64,000 nucleotides of DNA from Pantoea eucrina (GCF_001691555.1 NZ_MAYN01000008.1:452617-516616), one strand, 5' to 3'; shown: positions 1 to 9,197, counted from the first letter of the stretch. Notes: generated by a model not told the origin, from the sequence alone. Numbers and translations are program-made.

Positions 1-464
1 CGCCCGCCATTGAAGGCTATGGCAAGATTCACTACGAAGCAGATGCGGCCTTTAAGCCGGTGGCCGGCCTGAGCAATAAAGTCATTTTTCAGCTCACCAA
101 AAATGAAGGCGATATCAAACGTCCTAACCTGGGCCTGGAACGGGTTGCGCGCGTGGTGAATCTCTATGTTGCCTCCGGGATCCCTGCCGATCAGCTGGCG
201 TTTGTTGTCTCCATGACCGGCGATGCGACGCCTGCCACGCTGGACAACAGCCACTTCAGGCAATTTTATGGCGTTGATAACCCTAATCTGCCGCTGATCA
301 ATGCGCTGAATAAGCTGGGCGTAAAAGTCTCCGTATGCGATCAGTCAGTTGCCTTTCACCACTATCCCAACGCCTGGATCGATCGTTCAGTGATCCATGC
401 GCTCTCCAGCCCGACTACGGTCTCTACGCTGGAAAATCAGGGCTATGCCCTTTTGCAGATGTAA
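1..464 (+). CDS. DsrE-family protein, 5' end outside the window
   Basis: The reading frame is open from base 3 to the TAA at 462-464, so the N-terminus lies upstream of the window; the GTG at 60 is internal. The visible part (about 153 residues) aligns along its whole length with the next gene: both share PAI.GYGKIH, GLSNK, PNLGLERVARV, a DNPNL block and a Cys-containing CDQSVAFH motif. DsrE-like folds occur in sulfur-relay and small regulatory proteins, but these two are not recognisable as TusBCD. A 24-bp gap separates it from its paralogue, which suggests one transcript and a tandem duplication. Exact function is unknown. Confidence 0.8.
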   Translation, partial: PAIEGYGKIHYEADAAFKPVAGLSNKVIFQLTKNEGDIKRPNLGLERVARVVNLYVASGIPADQLAFVVSMTGDATPATLDNSHFRQFYGVDNPNLPLINALNKLGVKVSVCDQSVAFHHYPNAWIDRSVIHALSSPTTVSTLENQGYALLQM

Positions 465-488
465 TCGTTTCGGTTAAGGAGAAACAGA

Positions 489-1097
489 ATGCGTGTAGCG
501 TCTTATATTGTTATCGCCGCGCTGGCAGGGTTTGTCGGCGGCAATGTGTTACAGCTTCCTGAGCTGGTGGATAAAGTCAGCGGTAAATTTGCCGATAAAA
601 AAGCGGAGCCCGCTGACTTCTGGAGTACCCCGGCAATTGCCGGCTACGGCAAAATTCACTTTGTGAATACGCCGGACTACAACCCGGCAATGACGCCCGG
701 GCTGAGCAACAAAATTGTGTTTCAGATCAACCGCAGCGAAGGTGATATTCATCAGCCTAATCTGGGTCTGGAGCGCGTGGCGCGCGTAACCAACCTCTAT
801 TACGCTGCGGGTGTGCCGCTTAATCAGCTGAACTTTGTGGTGTCCATTAACAGCGATGCGGTCCCGGCTGCACTGAATAATGAGCAGTTTCACAAGGCGT
901 ACGGTTTTGACAACCCGAACCTGAAACTGATTGATGAGCTGAAAAAAGCAGGCGTCAAAGTCACGATTTGCGATCAGTCCGTAGCATTTCACCAGCTGCA
1001 GCGTGACTGGATCGATACCCGCGTAACCCATACGCTCTCCAGCGGCACGACGGTCGCTACGCTGCAGAATGAAGGATACGCCTTTTTGATGCTGTGA
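489..1097 (+). CDS. DsrE-family protein with N-terminal membrane anchor or signal
   Basis: 202 residues. The start is fixed by AAGGAG at 475-480 ahead of ATG 489. Residues 1-20 (MRVASYIVIAALAGFVGGN) form a hydrophobic segment typical of a signal peptide or anchor, so the DsrE-like domain (about 60-202) probably lies in the periplasm. That is unusual for a family best known from the cytoplasmic sulfur relay. A Cys in VTICDQSVAFH is conserved in the upstream paralogue and could be the reactive residue. No substrate can be named; the pairing of two diverged copies suggests a hetero-oligomer, which is inference. Confidence 0.82.
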   Translation: MRVASYIVIAALAGFVGGNVLQLPELVDKVSGKFADKKAEPADFWSTPAIAGYGKIHFVNTPDYNPAMTPGLSNKIVFQINRSEGDIHQPNLGLERVARVTNLYYAAGVPLNQLNFVVSINSDAVPAALNNEQFHKAYGFDNPNLKLIDELKKAGVKVTICDQSVAFHQLQRDWIDTRVTHTLSSGTTVATLQNEGYAFLML

Positions 1098-1105
1098 TTT
1101 CAGCC

Positions 1106-1127
1106 GACAGCGGCGCAGGCCGCTGTC
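1106..1127 (+). terminator. Stem-loop after the DsrE pair
   Basis: GACAGCGG and CCGCTGTC form an 8-bp perfect stem around a 6-nt loop, 9 bp after the stop codon. No U-run follows, so it may be a 3'-end stabilising hairpin rather than an intrinsic terminator. Confidence 0.4.
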
Positions 1128-1319
1128 ACCTCTCTGCTTCAATCCGCAAACCGATCCAGCGTAAAAAAGAGTTCTGTTGCCAGTCCGGCGGGATGATCCG
1201 TGCTGAAACGACCTGAGCGGTGTACACTTGTGTGTCTCTCATAACAACAAGTGACCCCCTCAATCACCACAGCGTCAGGCACGTAAATCTATGAAGCAAC
1301 CTATCCGCGCGGCGGCGTT

Positions 1320-2912
1320 ATGCTGACGCGAATCCGGCCAAAAACTGACCTGCGGACGCTGATCGCGCTGCTGGCAATTATCAGTATTGTCATCACGCTG
1401 GCAAACACGCTCTATGCGACCTGGCGCGTGCAGCGCATGGTGCTGATTGAAACCACGCTGGAAGCCAACCGCGCCTACGCGACAAAGCTGGCAACCACCA
1501 CAGAACTTTTCTTTCAGCAGGCGCAGTCGCAGCTGCACTTCAGCGCTAACCTGCTGGGCCAGGCGTTTGACGATGAGGCGCTCGCGCAGCAGGAAGTCAG
1601 CCGCCTGCGTGAGCAGACCAGCAGCTTCAATTCCGTCGCGGTGGTGGACAGTAACGGCATCGTGAAAGCGATCTCGCCGGAATCCCTGACGCTGAAGGGC
1701 ATGCAGCTTACCAGCCAGGCGTCCCGGGAAGCGCTGACGCAGCGGCAGCCGCTGGTCAGCAGGGCGGTGATCTCAGCCGCAAACAATCTCATCGTGTTTG
1801 TTTCATGGCCTGTCTGGAATAGCGAAGGGCGCTATCTGGGTTACGTGGGCGGCACGCTCTATCTGAAGAAGAAAAGTATCCTGAATGCGCTGCTGGGCGA
1901 GCAATATTATCGCGACGGGACCCAGATTTTTGTCCTGGATCGTAACAATCAGGTGCTTTATCACCAGAACAGCCAGCTGGTGGGTAAAAGCGTGCCGGCT
2001 ATTATCAGCGAACGCGAGCGGGAGGAGCGCAGCAGCGGCACCGCACAGATCACGGAGAACAACAGCAACAAGCTGATTGGCTACGCGGTGGTGCCGGGTA
2101 CCGGCTGGATGGTTGTGGCGCTTAAGCCTGTGGCGGTTACGCTGGCTCCGCTTTCCGGCCTGCTGCTGAACGTGCTGAAGAATTCGGTGCCGTTTGCGCT
2201 GCTGACGCTGCTGGTGGCGATCGTGCTGGCCCGGCTGATTGCGCTGCCGCTCTGGCAGCTGTCGCGAAAAGCGAGCCAGATGGATACGCAGGGGGTGTCG
2301 GCAGAAATTGGCGGCATCCGCGCGTGGTATTTTGAGGCGGCGCAGGTGAAACGGGCACTGCTGACCGGTATCGGACTGGTACAGGATAAAATCGGGCGCC
2401 TTAAGTCAGAAGTGCAAAGCGATCCCCTGACACAGCTGCTCAACCGGCGCGGATTGCACGCCGTGCTCGACTATTTTGATGCGATGCAGCAGCCCTTTGC
2501 CGTGCTGGCGCTGGATATCGATCACTTTAAACGGGTCAATGATAATTTTGGCCACAGCGCGGGCGACGACGTGATTAAGCAGGTTGCGCAGACGTTGCGC
2601 AGCAACGCCCGTCAGACGGATGTGGTCTGCCGTAACGGTGGCGAAGAGTTTCTGATGCTGCTGCCGGCAACCACTATTGAAGAGGCGCGGGTTATTGCCG
2701 AGCGGGTACGCGTCAGCATTGCAGAGCGCTGGATTGATCCGCCCGGCCATATCACGCTCTCAGTGGGCATCGCCTGCTGGCAACCGCAGCAGGGCACGCA
2801 GGAGGAGAGTCTCAGGCAGGCGGATGCGGCGCTCTATCAGGCCAAGCACGCCGGACGAAACTGTGTGATGATTGCCGGCCATGACGCGCTGGTCAGCAGC
2901 ATTATACGCTGA
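1320..2912 (+). CDS. Membrane-bound diguanylate cyclase
   Basis: 530 residues. It makes cyclic di-GMP from two GTP. Order of parts: a membrane segment at about 13-32, a periplasmic sensor region of Cache type (about 35-280), a second membrane segment near 282-305, a short HAMP-like stretch, then a GGDEF domain from about 365. The active-site motif is GGEEF at 440-444, and an RQTD inhibitory site lies five residues before it, so both catalysis and product inhibition look intact. DIDHFKRVND supplies the metal-binding Asp. The ATG at 1320 lacks a clear ribosome site, so the start is moderately sure. No operon partner; perM follows on the same strand. Ligand and target process are unknown. Confidence 0.9.
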   Translation: MLTRIRPKTDLRTLIALLAIISIVITLANTLYATWRVQRMVLIETTLEANRAYATKLATTTELFFQQAQSQLHFSANLLGQAFDDEALAQQEVSRLREQTSSFNSVAVVDSNGIVKAISPESLTLKGMQLTSQASREALTQRQPLVSRAVISAANNLIVFVSWPVWNSEGRYLGYVGGTLYLKKKSILNALLGEQYYRDGTQIFVLDRNNQVLYHQNSQLVGKSVPAIISEREREERSSGTAQITENNSNKLIGYAVVPGTGWMVVALKPVAVTLAPLSGLLLNVLKNSVPFALLTLLVAIVLARLIALPLWQLSRKASQMDTQGVSAEIGGIRAWYFEAAQVKRALLTGIGLVQDKIGRLKSEVQSDPLTQLLNRRGLHAVLDYFDAMQQPFAVLALDIDHFKRVNDNFGHSAGDDVIKQVAQTLRSNARQTDVVCRNGGEEFLMLLPATTIEEARVIAERVRVSIAERWIDPPGHITLSVGIACWQPQQGTQEESLRQADAALYQAKHAGRNCVMIAGHDALVSSIIR

Positions 2913-2974
2913 TCCGTGCGGGTCGATAAGCGGACGGCTACGTGCCGTTCTGGTGCAGTAAAAGGATAAGGTTG

Positions 2975-4045
2975 ATGTTGTCTTTGTTGTTTCAATGGTA
3001 CAAGCGTCGCTTCAGCGATCCGCAGGCGATTGGCCTGCTGGTGATTCTGCTGGCGGCGTTCTGCATTCTGTTTTTCTTTAGCGGGTTGCTGGCCCCGCTG
3101 CTGGTGGCGCTGGTGCTCGCTTATCTGCTTGAGTGGCCTGTGGTCCGGCTGCAGCGTATCGGCTGCAGCCGCAGCTGGGCAACCAGCATCGTGTTAATAC
3201 TTTTCGCCGGCATTCTGCTGGTTATGGTACTGATAGTGGCGCCGGTTGCCTGGCAGCAGGGCATTAACCTGACGCGCGATCTGCCCAACATGCTTAACAA
3301 GCTCTATGTCTCTGCTGCTGCGCTGCCGCAGCGTTTTCCGGCGCTGGTGGATGCAGGCATTATCGATATTATCGTGGAAAATCTGCGCAGCCGCCTGACC
3401 GGCCTGGGCGAATCTCTGGTGCGCTATTCGCTGGCTTCGCTGGTTGGCCTGATGACGCTGATGATCTATCTGGTACTGGTGCCGCTGATGGTGTTTTTCC
3501 TGCTGAAAGATAAAGATCAGATGCTGAACGCAGTACGGCGCGTGCTGCCGCGTAATCGCGGGCTGGCAGGTACGGTATGGAAAGAGATGAATCAGCAAAT
3601 CACCAACTATATTCGCGGCAAGGTGCTGGAGATGGTGGTGACCGGCGTCGTCAGCTGGATCGCCTTTCTGCTGCTGGGACTCAATTATGCGCTGCTGCTG
3701 GCGGTGCTGGTGGGCGTTTCGGTACTGATCCCTTACGTCGGTGCGCTGGCTGTCACGCTGCCGGTGATCGGCGTCGGACTGTTTCAGTGGGGGCTCAGCA
3801 GCGACTTCTGGACGCTGATGGTGGTGTATCTGGTGATTCAGGCACTGGATGGCAACGTACTGGTCCCGGTACTGTTTTCAGAGGCGGTGAACCTGCATCC
3901 GCTGGTGATTATTCTGTCAGTGGTTATTTTTGGCGGACTGTGGGGGTTCTGGGGCGTATTTTTTGCTATTCCGCTGGCCACGCTGGTGAAAGCGGTGGTG
4001 CGCGCCTGGCCGGAAACCATGCCGGAACGGCAGGTCACAGAGTAA
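2975..4045 (+). CDS. perM: PerM, AI-2E-family inner-membrane transporter
   Basis: 356 residues from the ATG at 2975, which has AAGG 9-10 bases upstream; a GTG at 2942 would add 11 residues that E. coli PerM (353 aa) lacks. The protein closely follows E. coli PerM, including LAYLLEWP, the SLASLVGL segment, DKDQMLNAVRRVLPRNRGL and the C-terminal GGLWGFWGVFFAIPLATL. Several hydrophobic helices span the chain, as expected for an inner-membrane permease of the AI-2 exporter-like family. The transported compound of PerM itself is not established. It is convergent with bcp. Confidence 0.93.
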   Translation: MLSLLFQWYKRRFSDPQAIGLLVILLAAFCILFFFSGLLAPLLVALVLAYLLEWPVVRLQRIGCSRSWATSIVLILFAGILLVMVLIVAPVAWQQGINLTRDLPNMLNKLYVSAAALPQRFPALVDAGIIDIIVENLRSRLTGLGESLVRYSLASLVGLMTLMIYLVLVPLMVFFLLKDKDQMLNAVRRVLPRNRGLAGTVWKEMNQQITNYIRGKVLEMVVTGVVSWIAFLLLGLNYALLLAVLVGVSVLIPYVGALAVTLPVIGVGLFQWGLSSDFWTLMVVYLVIQALDGNVLVPVLFSEAVNLHPLVIILSVVIFGGLWGFWGVFFAIPLATLVKAVVRAWPETMPERQVTE

Positions 4046-4056
4046 GAGGTAACGGG

Positions 4057-4085
4057 AAGCGGTGCGCAGCGGAAGCGCACCGCTT
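4057..4085. terminator. Stem-loop between convergent perM and bcp
   Basis: AAGCGGTGCGC pairs perfectly with GCGCACCGCTT (11-bp stem, 7-nt loop) between the two stop codons. There is no long T-run on either side, so bidirectional terminator activity is plausible but not certain. Confidence 0.45.
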
Positions 4086-4089
4086 GTGA

Positions 4090-4557
4090 TCAGGCAGACT
4101 TAACGTAATCCAGCACGATATCGTGATGGTCTGAAGTTTTAAAGCTGTCGAACACCTTCTCCACTTTACCATCCTGACCAATCAGGAAGCTGATGCGGTG
4201 AATGCCATCGTAGCTTTTGCCCATAAAGGACTTTTCACCCCATACGCCAAACTGCTCGCACACCTGGTGATCTTCATCAGAGAGCAGCGTGAAATTCAGC
4301 AGCTCTTTCTCAACAAAACGGGACAGTTTTTCCGGCTTGTCGGTGCTGATACCCAGTACCTCAACGCCCGCTTTTTTCAACTCATCCATGTTGTCGCGCA
4401 GGCCGCAGGCCTGAGTGGTACAGCCTGGCGTCATCGCTTTCGGGTAGAAATAGACCAGAACACGCTGTCCCTGGAAGTCGGCCAAATTTACTTGTTCGCC
4501 GTCCTGATCGGGCAAGCTAAATTTCGGTGCGGTATCACCGGCTTTCAGTGGATTCAT
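4090..4557 (-). CDS. bcp: Bcp thiol peroxidase (peroxiredoxin)
   Basis: 156 residues, starting at MNPLKAGD with GGAGAG just upstream; a longer frame to 4581 adds eight residues not found in E. coli Bcp (156 aa). It reduces hydrogen peroxide and organic hydroperoxides with thioredoxin as donor in the cytoplasm. The motif TPGCTTQACGLRD holds the peroxidatic Cys46 and the resolving Cys51, the atypical 2-Cys arrangement of this subfamily. It lies downstream of gcvR on the same strand, separated by 141 bp that contain a structured element. Confidence 0.96.
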   Translation of the reverse strand: MNPLKAGDTAPKFSLPDQDGEQVNLADFQGQRVLVYFYPKAMTPGCTTQACGLRDNMDELKKAGVEVLGISTDKPEKLSRFVEKELLNFTLLSDEDHQVCEQFGVWGEKSFMGKSYDGIHRISFLIGQDGKVEKVFDSFKTSDHHDIVLDYVKSA

Positions 4558-4634
4558 CACAACTCTCCGTTTTTTGTTCATGCTGTGGGTATGACACCCG
4601 GCATCGCCTGCTGGCCTGCCGGACGTTTACCTCA

Positions 4635-4689
4635 GGGTTATTTCATAACACGTTATGTTGCCGCAACAGAGTGTGTGGCGAAATAACCC
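4635..4689. repeat. Nested inverted-repeat element between gcvR and bcp
   Basis: A perfect 10-bp inverted repeat (GGGTTATTTC at 4635-4644, GAAATAACCC at 4680-4689) encloses two smaller overlapping palindromes: CATAAC/GTTATG (4644-4657) and TGTTGC/GCAACA (4656-4668). A transcript from either strand could fold into a branched structure. It sits in the 141-bp spacer between the gcvR stop and the bcp start. Function unknown. Confidence 0.6.
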
Positions 4690-4698
4690 GGAGCCTGA

Positions 4699-5265
4699 TT
4701 ACAGGACACTGCTGCTGTCGTCGGTGACACTATAGAGGCGAATTGAGCCCTGTGCATGCAGTTCTTCACAGAGCTGATTAAACGCCTGCTCTATGGGCGC
4801 GCTGACCCGGTTAGCCGGGCTGTGTGCCGTCATCTGAATATAGAGTACCGGCTGTTCATTGTCCTGAGCCGGGTTGATACGCGATACCAGCTCAGCGATG
4901 TTCAGCTGATGTTTATCAAACAGATCGGTAAAGCGCTCAATAATGCGTGGCGAATCCGGCACTTCTACCTGAACCCGGACCGTCACCGGCATCGGTGGCG
5001 TGGCGCGCGCATTCGTTCGCTTCATCACTATCAGCAGCTCCAGCTCAGCCCCTTTCATCGGCAGGGTGGATTCAATCAGCGTGATAGCGTTCCAGCTGCC
5101 GGAAAGCAGCATAATAAAGGTGAACTCATCGCCGAGCATGGCCAGACGGCTATCTTCTATATTACAGCCGCAACTGCTGACATGGCGGGTAATAGCGTTA
5201 ACGATACCTGGACGATCAACGCCAAGGGCAGTGATGACCAGATGATGCGGCTGTGGCTGCGACAA
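4699..5265 (-). CDS. gcvR: GcvR, repressor of the glycine cleavage system (ACT domains)
   Basis: 188 residues if it starts at the TTG at 5265; the frame stays open to 5379, but the upstream part overlaps the dapA leader and is not matched in E. coli GcvR (190 aa). AGGAAA lies about 8 bases before the TTG; an ATT directly before it would give the E. coli-like length. The first ACT domain (LVITALGVDRPGIVNAITRH, about 8-80) is almost identical to E. coli, including SSCGCNIEDSRLAMLGDEF. A second ACT domain covers about 90-175. GcvR binds GcvA and blocks gcvTHP activation when glycine is scarce. Divergent from dapA. Confidence 0.93.
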   Translation of the reverse strand: MSQPQPHHLVITALGVDRPGIVNAITRHVSSCGCNIEDSRLAMLGDEFTFIMLLSGSWNAITLIESTLPMKGAELELLIVMKRTNARATPPMPVTVRVQVEVPDSPRIIERFTDLFDKHQLNIAELVSRINPAQDNEQPVLYIQMTAHSPANRVSAPIEQAFNQLCEELHAQGSIRLYSVTDDSSSVL

Positions 5266-5408
5266 AATGAGTTTTCCTGTACGTTCGCTAATAACTATAA
5301 GGTAAACATAAAAAAAACTGCTGACAAGCGCGGGAATGGGCTGGCTCGCTTGCTTTTCTTTCAAGGTAAAACGTAACATGAGGCACTTGTTTGTCGAGGG
5401 GATAGCCC

Positions 5409-6287
5409 ATGTTCACCGGAAGTATTGTTGCACTCATTACGCCTATGAATGACCAGGGCCAGGTTTGCCGCCCGAGTCTGAAAAAACTGATTGATTATCA
5501 TGTCGCCAGCGGAACCGCAGCGATCGTTTCTGTTGGCACCACCGGCGAATCTGCAACGCTCAGCCATGAAGAGCATGGTGATGTGGTTATGCAAACCCTG
5601 GAGCTGGCCGATGGCCGTATTCCGGTCATTGCCGGAACGGGCGCTAACGCCACTGCTGAAGGGATCTCTCTGACAAAACGCTTTACCGGCACCGGCGTAG
5701 TCGGCTGTCTGACCGTAACGCCTTACTACAACCGTCCGACTCAGGAAGGGCTTTATCAGCACTTCAAAGCGATTGCGGAAAGCACCGACCTGCCGCAGAT
5801 GCTTTATAACGTCCCGTCACGTACCGGCTGCGACATGCTGCCGGAAACAGTGGCACGCCTGGCGGAAATCAAAAATATTATCGGTATTAAAGAGGCGACC
5901 GGGAACTTATCGCGCGTTTCACAGATCCAACAGCTGGTTGGTGACGAGTTCATTATTGTCAGTGGCGATGATGCCACCGCGCTGGATTCCATGCAGCTGG
6001 GCGGCAAAGGCGTTATTTCTGTCACCGCCAACATTGCGGCGCGTGAAATGGCTGAACTCTGCGCGCTGGCGCAGGAGGGCAAATTTGCCGACGCGCGCCG
6101 CCTGAATCAGCGTCTGATGCATCTGCACCAGACGCTTTTCTGTGAGCCCAATCCTATTCCGGTAAAATGGGCCGCGAAACAGCTGGGATTGATCGCGGAT
6201 GACACGCTGCGCCTGCCAATGACGCCGTTGACCAGCGCGGGTCAGGAAAAAACAGCGCAGGCACTTATCAAAGCGGGTCTGCGTTAA
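5409..6287 (+). CDS. dapA: DapA, 4-hydroxy-tetrahydrodipicolinate synthase
   Basis: 292 residues, the usual length. It condenses pyruvate with aspartate semialdehyde in the first step committed to diaminopimelate and lysine. The Schiff-base lysine is Lys161 in GIKEATGNL, the proton-relay tyrosine is in [12 protein letters not shown], and GTTGESATL is the conserved N-terminal loop. The (beta/alpha)8 barrel is complete. bamC starts 14 bp after the stop, the same dapA-bamC pairing as in E. coli. dapE, a later enzyme of the pathway, is 6 kb downstream on the other strand. Confidence 0.97.
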   Translation: MFTGSIVALITPMNDQGQVCRPSLKKLIDYHVASGTAAIVSVGTTGESATLSHEEHGDVVMQTLELADGRIPVIAGTGANATAEGISLTKRFTGTGVVGCLTVTPYYNRPTQEGLYQHFKAIAESTDLPQMLYNVPSRTGCDMLPETVARLAEIKNIIGIKEATGNLSRVSQIQQLVGDEFIIVSGDDATALDSMQLGGKGVISVTANIAAREMAELCALAQEGKFADARRLNQRLMHLHQTLFCEPNPIPVKWAAKQLGLIADDTLRLPMTPLTSAGQEKTAQALIKAGLR

Positions 6288-6301
6288 TTTAGGGAGAATC
6301 A

Positions 6302-7333
6302 ATGAGTTTTTCAGTTAAGCGTTCGACGCTGGCAACAGTAGCGGGCCTGTCTACCCTGTTGCTGCTGACAGCCTGTTCCAGCGATCAGCGTTACAAGCGC
6401 CAGGTGAGCGGCGATGAGTCCTATCTTCAGACGCCTGAACTGCGTGATTTAAACGCGCCGGCAGGAGCAATACTGCCGATACAGAACGGCGACTATGAGG
6501 TTCCGCATCGCGTAGCCAATGGCGCACTGGGTAAAGCGCTTGATATCCGTCCGCCGGCGCAGCCGCTGGCGCTGATGAACGGTACCCGGGCGCAGTTCAC
6601 CGGTAATACCGGCGTACTCGCACTGGAAAGCAGCCGTGGCTCTATCTGGTCACAGGTGGTCAACGTGGTGCAATCCTATAAATTCCCGATTGCTCAGCGT
6701 AATGATGCCGGGCAGCAGCTCACTACCGACTGGGTGCAGTGGAACCGCGCAGATGAAGATAATCAGTATCGCGGGCGCTATCAGATCAGCGTCCAGAACC
6801 AGGGGTATCAGCAGGTTCTGACGGTGCGTCTGCTTGAGCTGCAGCAGCAGGGCCAGACGGTGACTTCACCGGCTCAGGTTCAGCGCTATACCGGCCAGAT
6901 GCTTAACGATCTCAGCACCGGTCTGGATAAGATTGATACCGCCAGTCAGGATGCCGCCGCCGGGCGTGCAACCGGGCAGATCGATGTACAGAGTGGCGCG
7001 GATGACACCGGCCTGCCGCTGCTGATCCTGCGTTCGCCGTTTAACGTCACCTGGCAGCGACTGCCGGCGGCGCTGCAGCGTGCAGGCATGGAAGTCACAG
7101 ATGACAACCGTTCGCAGGGCAGTCTGAAAGTGACCTACAAGCAACCGGGCAGCAGTGCATTTGACGCGATTGGCGCCAAAGATCCGGAGCTGCCGAACGG
7201 TGACTATAAGCTGCAGGTCGGCGACCTTGATAACCGCAGTAGTCTGCAGTTTATCGATCCCAAGGGTCACGTGCTGACCCAGGCGCAGAACGATGCGCTG
7301 GTCGCCGTCATGCAGGGCGCACTGAATAAATAA
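6302..7333 (+). CDS. bamC: BamC, outer-membrane assembly lipoprotein
   Basis: 343 residues (E. coli 344). The signal peptide ends in the lipobox LLLTAC, giving an acylated Cys25. An unstructured N-terminal segment after the Cys (about 26-95) is known to wrap around BamD; two helix-grip domains follow (about 100-210 and 225-343). It is a non-essential accessory part of the BAM complex that inserts beta-barrel proteins. Co-transcribed with dapA (14-bp gap), followed by a strong terminator. Confidence 0.95.
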   Translation: MSFSVKRSTLATVAGLSTLLLLTACSSDQRYKRQVSGDESYLQTPELRDLNAPAGAILPIQNGDYEVPHRVANGALGKALDIRPPAQPLALMNGTRAQFTGNTGVLALESSRGSIWSQVVNVVQSYKFPIAQRNDAGQQLTTDWVQWNRADEDNQYRGRYQISVQNQGYQQVLTVRLLELQQQGQTVTSPAQVQRYTGQMLNDLSTGLDKIDTASQDAAAGRATGQIDVQSGADDTGLPLLILRSPFNVTWQRLPAALQRAGMEVTDDNRSQGSLKVTYKQPGSSAFDAIGAKDPELPNGDYKLQVGDLDNRSSLQFIDPKGHVLTQAQNDALVAVMQGALNK

Positions 7334-7340
7334 TTGTGTA

Positions 7341-7370
7341 AAGGCCGGAGATTCTCCGGCCTTTTTGTTT
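7341..7370 (+). terminator. Rho-independent terminator after bamC
   Basis: AAGGCCGGAG-AT-TCTCCGGCCTTTTTG: an almost perfect GC-rich stem with a short loop, followed by a T-run, 7 bp after the bamC stop. Confidence 0.9.
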
Positions 7371-7396
7371 TGATTTTGGCATAATGGCGCCCGGCG

Positions 7397-7412
7397 AGGT
7401 AAACGATTGCGT
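7397..7412 (+). promoter_or_regulatory. Putative PurR operator upstream of purC
   Basis: AGGTAAACGATTGCGT matches the PurR consensus ACGCAAACGTTTGCGT at about 12 of 16 positions, including the central AAACG and the right half TTGCGT. It lies 65 bp before the purC start and just after CATAAT (7380-7385), a candidate -10 box. PurR with hypoxanthine or guanine represses purC in E. coli, so the placement makes sense. Confidence 0.55.
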
Positions 7413-7476
7413 CACGCAGTCGTTGCGCGGTGGAACACCGCTGAACACGGGTTATTTCATGTCTGGAGTTAACAAG

Positions 7477-8190
7477 ATGCAAAAGCGAGCTGAGTTGTAT
7501 CGCGGTAAAGCGAAAACCGTATACAGTACCGACAATCCGGATTTGCTGGTACTTGAGTTCCGCAACGATACATCAGCAGGAGACGGAGCGCGAATCGAAC
7601 AGTTTGATCGTAAAGGCATGGTAAACAACAAGTTTAACCACTTTATTATGACCAGGCTGCAGGAAGCGGGCATTCCTACTCAGATGGAAGCGCTGCTGTC
7701 TGATAACGAAGCGCTGGTGAAAAAGCTGGAGATGGTGCCGGTAGAGTGTGTGATCCGCAACCGCGCGGCCGGATCGCTGGTCAAACGCCTTGGTGTGGAA
7801 GAGGGCATGCTGCTCAGTCCGCCGCTGTTTGATCTCTTCCTGAAAGATGACGCCAAACATGATCCGATGGTCAACGAGTCGTACTGCGAAACCTTTGGCT
7901 GGGTCAGTAAAGCGAACCTGGCACGTATGCAGGAGCTGACGTATAAAGCCAACGAGGTACTGAGCAAACTGTTTGATGACGCCGGTCTGATTCTGGTGGA
8001 TTTCAAGCTGGAGTTTGGTCTGTTCAACGGTGAAGTTACCTTGGGCGATGAGTTCTCACCCGACGGCGCGCGCCTGTGGGACAAAGAGACCATGGACAAA
8101 ATGGATAAAGACCGTTTTCGTCAGAGCCTCGGCGGCGTCGTTGAAGCGTATGAAGCCGTAGCGCAGCGCCTCGGGGTAAAACTCGACTAA
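7477..8190 (+). CDS. purC: PurC, SAICAR synthase
   Basis: 237 residues, identical in length to E. coli PurC. The start is ATG 7477 ([13 protein letters not shown]) with GGAG 8 bases upstream; the frame extends back to 7384, but that part holds the promoter and PurR box. It joins aspartate to CAIR with ATP in de novo purine synthesis. Conserved stretches include [33 protein letters not shown] and [14 protein letters not shown] single-gene transcript bounded by terminators on both sides. Confidence 0.97.
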   Translation: MQKRAELYRGKAKTVYSTDNPDLLVLEFRNDTSAGDGARIEQFDRKGMVNNKFNHFIMTRLQEAGIPTQMEALLSDNEALVKKLEMVPVECVIRNRAAGSLVKRLGVEEGMLLSPPLFDLFLKDDAKHDPMVNESYCETFGWVSKANLARMQELTYKANEVLSKLFDDAGLILVDFKLEFGLFNGEVTLGDEFSPDGARLWDKETMDKMDKDRFRQSLGGVVEAYEAVAQRLGVKLD

Positions 8191-8215
8191 ACCGCATCAC
8201 GTGGCAGGTAATATC

Positions 8216-8243
8216 GGGCCGTCTCTGCAGACGGCCCTTTTTT
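8216..8243 (+). terminator. Rho-independent terminator after purC
   Basis: GGGCCGTCT-CTGC-AGACGGCCC followed by six Ts, 25 bp after the purC stop. Confidence 0.92.
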
Positions 8244-8336
8244 ATATCCGTCATCTGCCGGGCTGCAACGCTGGTGATTATGCCTGGCCCCATCTAAAAT
8301 CATGCCTATCTGAAGAAAAATAAACAGGAGCAGGCC

Positions 8337-9197
8337 ATGCGCTGGCAAGGGCGTCGTGAAAGCGACAATGTGGAAGATCGTCGCGGCGAATCATCAGGTT
8401 TTGGCGGAGGCGGGCGACAGATCCGGCTGCCGCGTGGCAAAGGCGGCATTATCCTGCTGGTGGTGGTAGCGGTCGCCGGGTATTACGGTTATGACCTTAC
8501 CGGACTGCTGGGCGGCGGGGGCGGCGCACCGGTGCAGCAGCGCCAGGTGGACTCCGCGCAGGATAACGAGGCGGCGAAATTTACCTCAGTGATCCTTGCG
8601 ACCACAGAAGATACCTGGGACAAGCTGTTTAAGCAGATGAACAAACAGTATGTGCCACCAAAGCTGGTGATGTATCGCGGCGTGACGCGCACCCACTGCG
8701 GAACCGGCCAGGCGGCGATGGGCCCGTTTTACTGTCCGGCTGACCAGAGTGTCTATATTGATCTTTCGTTCTACGATGAGATGAAAACCAAACTCGGCGC
8801 AGGCGGCGACTTTGCGCAGGGCTACGTGATTGCGCATGAAGTAGGGCATCACGTGCAGAAACTGCTGGGTATCGAGCCGAAAGTACGTGAGATGCAGCAG
8901 GGCGCCAGCGAGAAACAGGTGAATCAGCTGTCAGTGAAAATGGAGCTGCAGGCCGACTGTTTTGCCGGCGTCTGGGGCCACTATATGCAGCAGCAGAACA
9001 TTCTGGAAACAGGCGATCTGCAGGAAGCGCTTAACGCGGCAGAAGCGATTGGTGACGACCGCCTGCAGCAGCAGAGCCAGGGGCGCGTGGTGCCGGACAG
9101 CTTCACGCACGGCACATCTGAACAGCGTTACACCTGGTTCAAACGCGGTTATGACGGCGGCGATCCGGGCCAGTGTAACACCTTCGCCACAAACTGA
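8337..9197 (+). CDS. ypfJ: YpfJ, putative neutral zinc metallopeptidase
   Basis: 286 residues (E. coli 287). The N-terminus is basic and Gly-rich, with one membrane helix near residues 37-55 ([19 protein letters not shown]). The rest is a periplasmic domain of the YpfJ-type Zn-peptidase family, with the metal-binding motif HEVGHH in [14 protein letters not shown] and a downstream [13 protein letters not shown] that can supply the third ligand. Substrate unknown. Its TGA overlaps the ATG of tmcA, so the two are translationally coupled. Confidence 0.92.
   Translation: MRWQGRRESDNVEDRRGESSGFGGGGRQIRLPRGKGGIILLVVVAVAGYYGYDLTGLLGGGGGAPVQQRQVDSAQDNEAAKFTSVILATTEDTWDKLFKQMNKQYVPPKLVMYRGVTRTHCGTGQAAMGPFYCPADQSVYIDLSFYDEMKTKLGAGGDFAQGYVIAHEVGHHVQKLLGIEPKVREMQQGASEKQVNQLSVKMELQADCFAGVWGHYMQQQNILETGDLQEALNAAEAIGDDRLQQQSQGRVVPDSFTHGTSEQRYTWFKRGYDGGDPGQCNTFATN

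Noticed and set aside
1291-1326. Possible 11-codon leader peptide overlapping the diguanylate cyclase start
   Set aside because: It has no Shine-Dalgarno, no regulatory codon run and no attenuator stem; probably chance.
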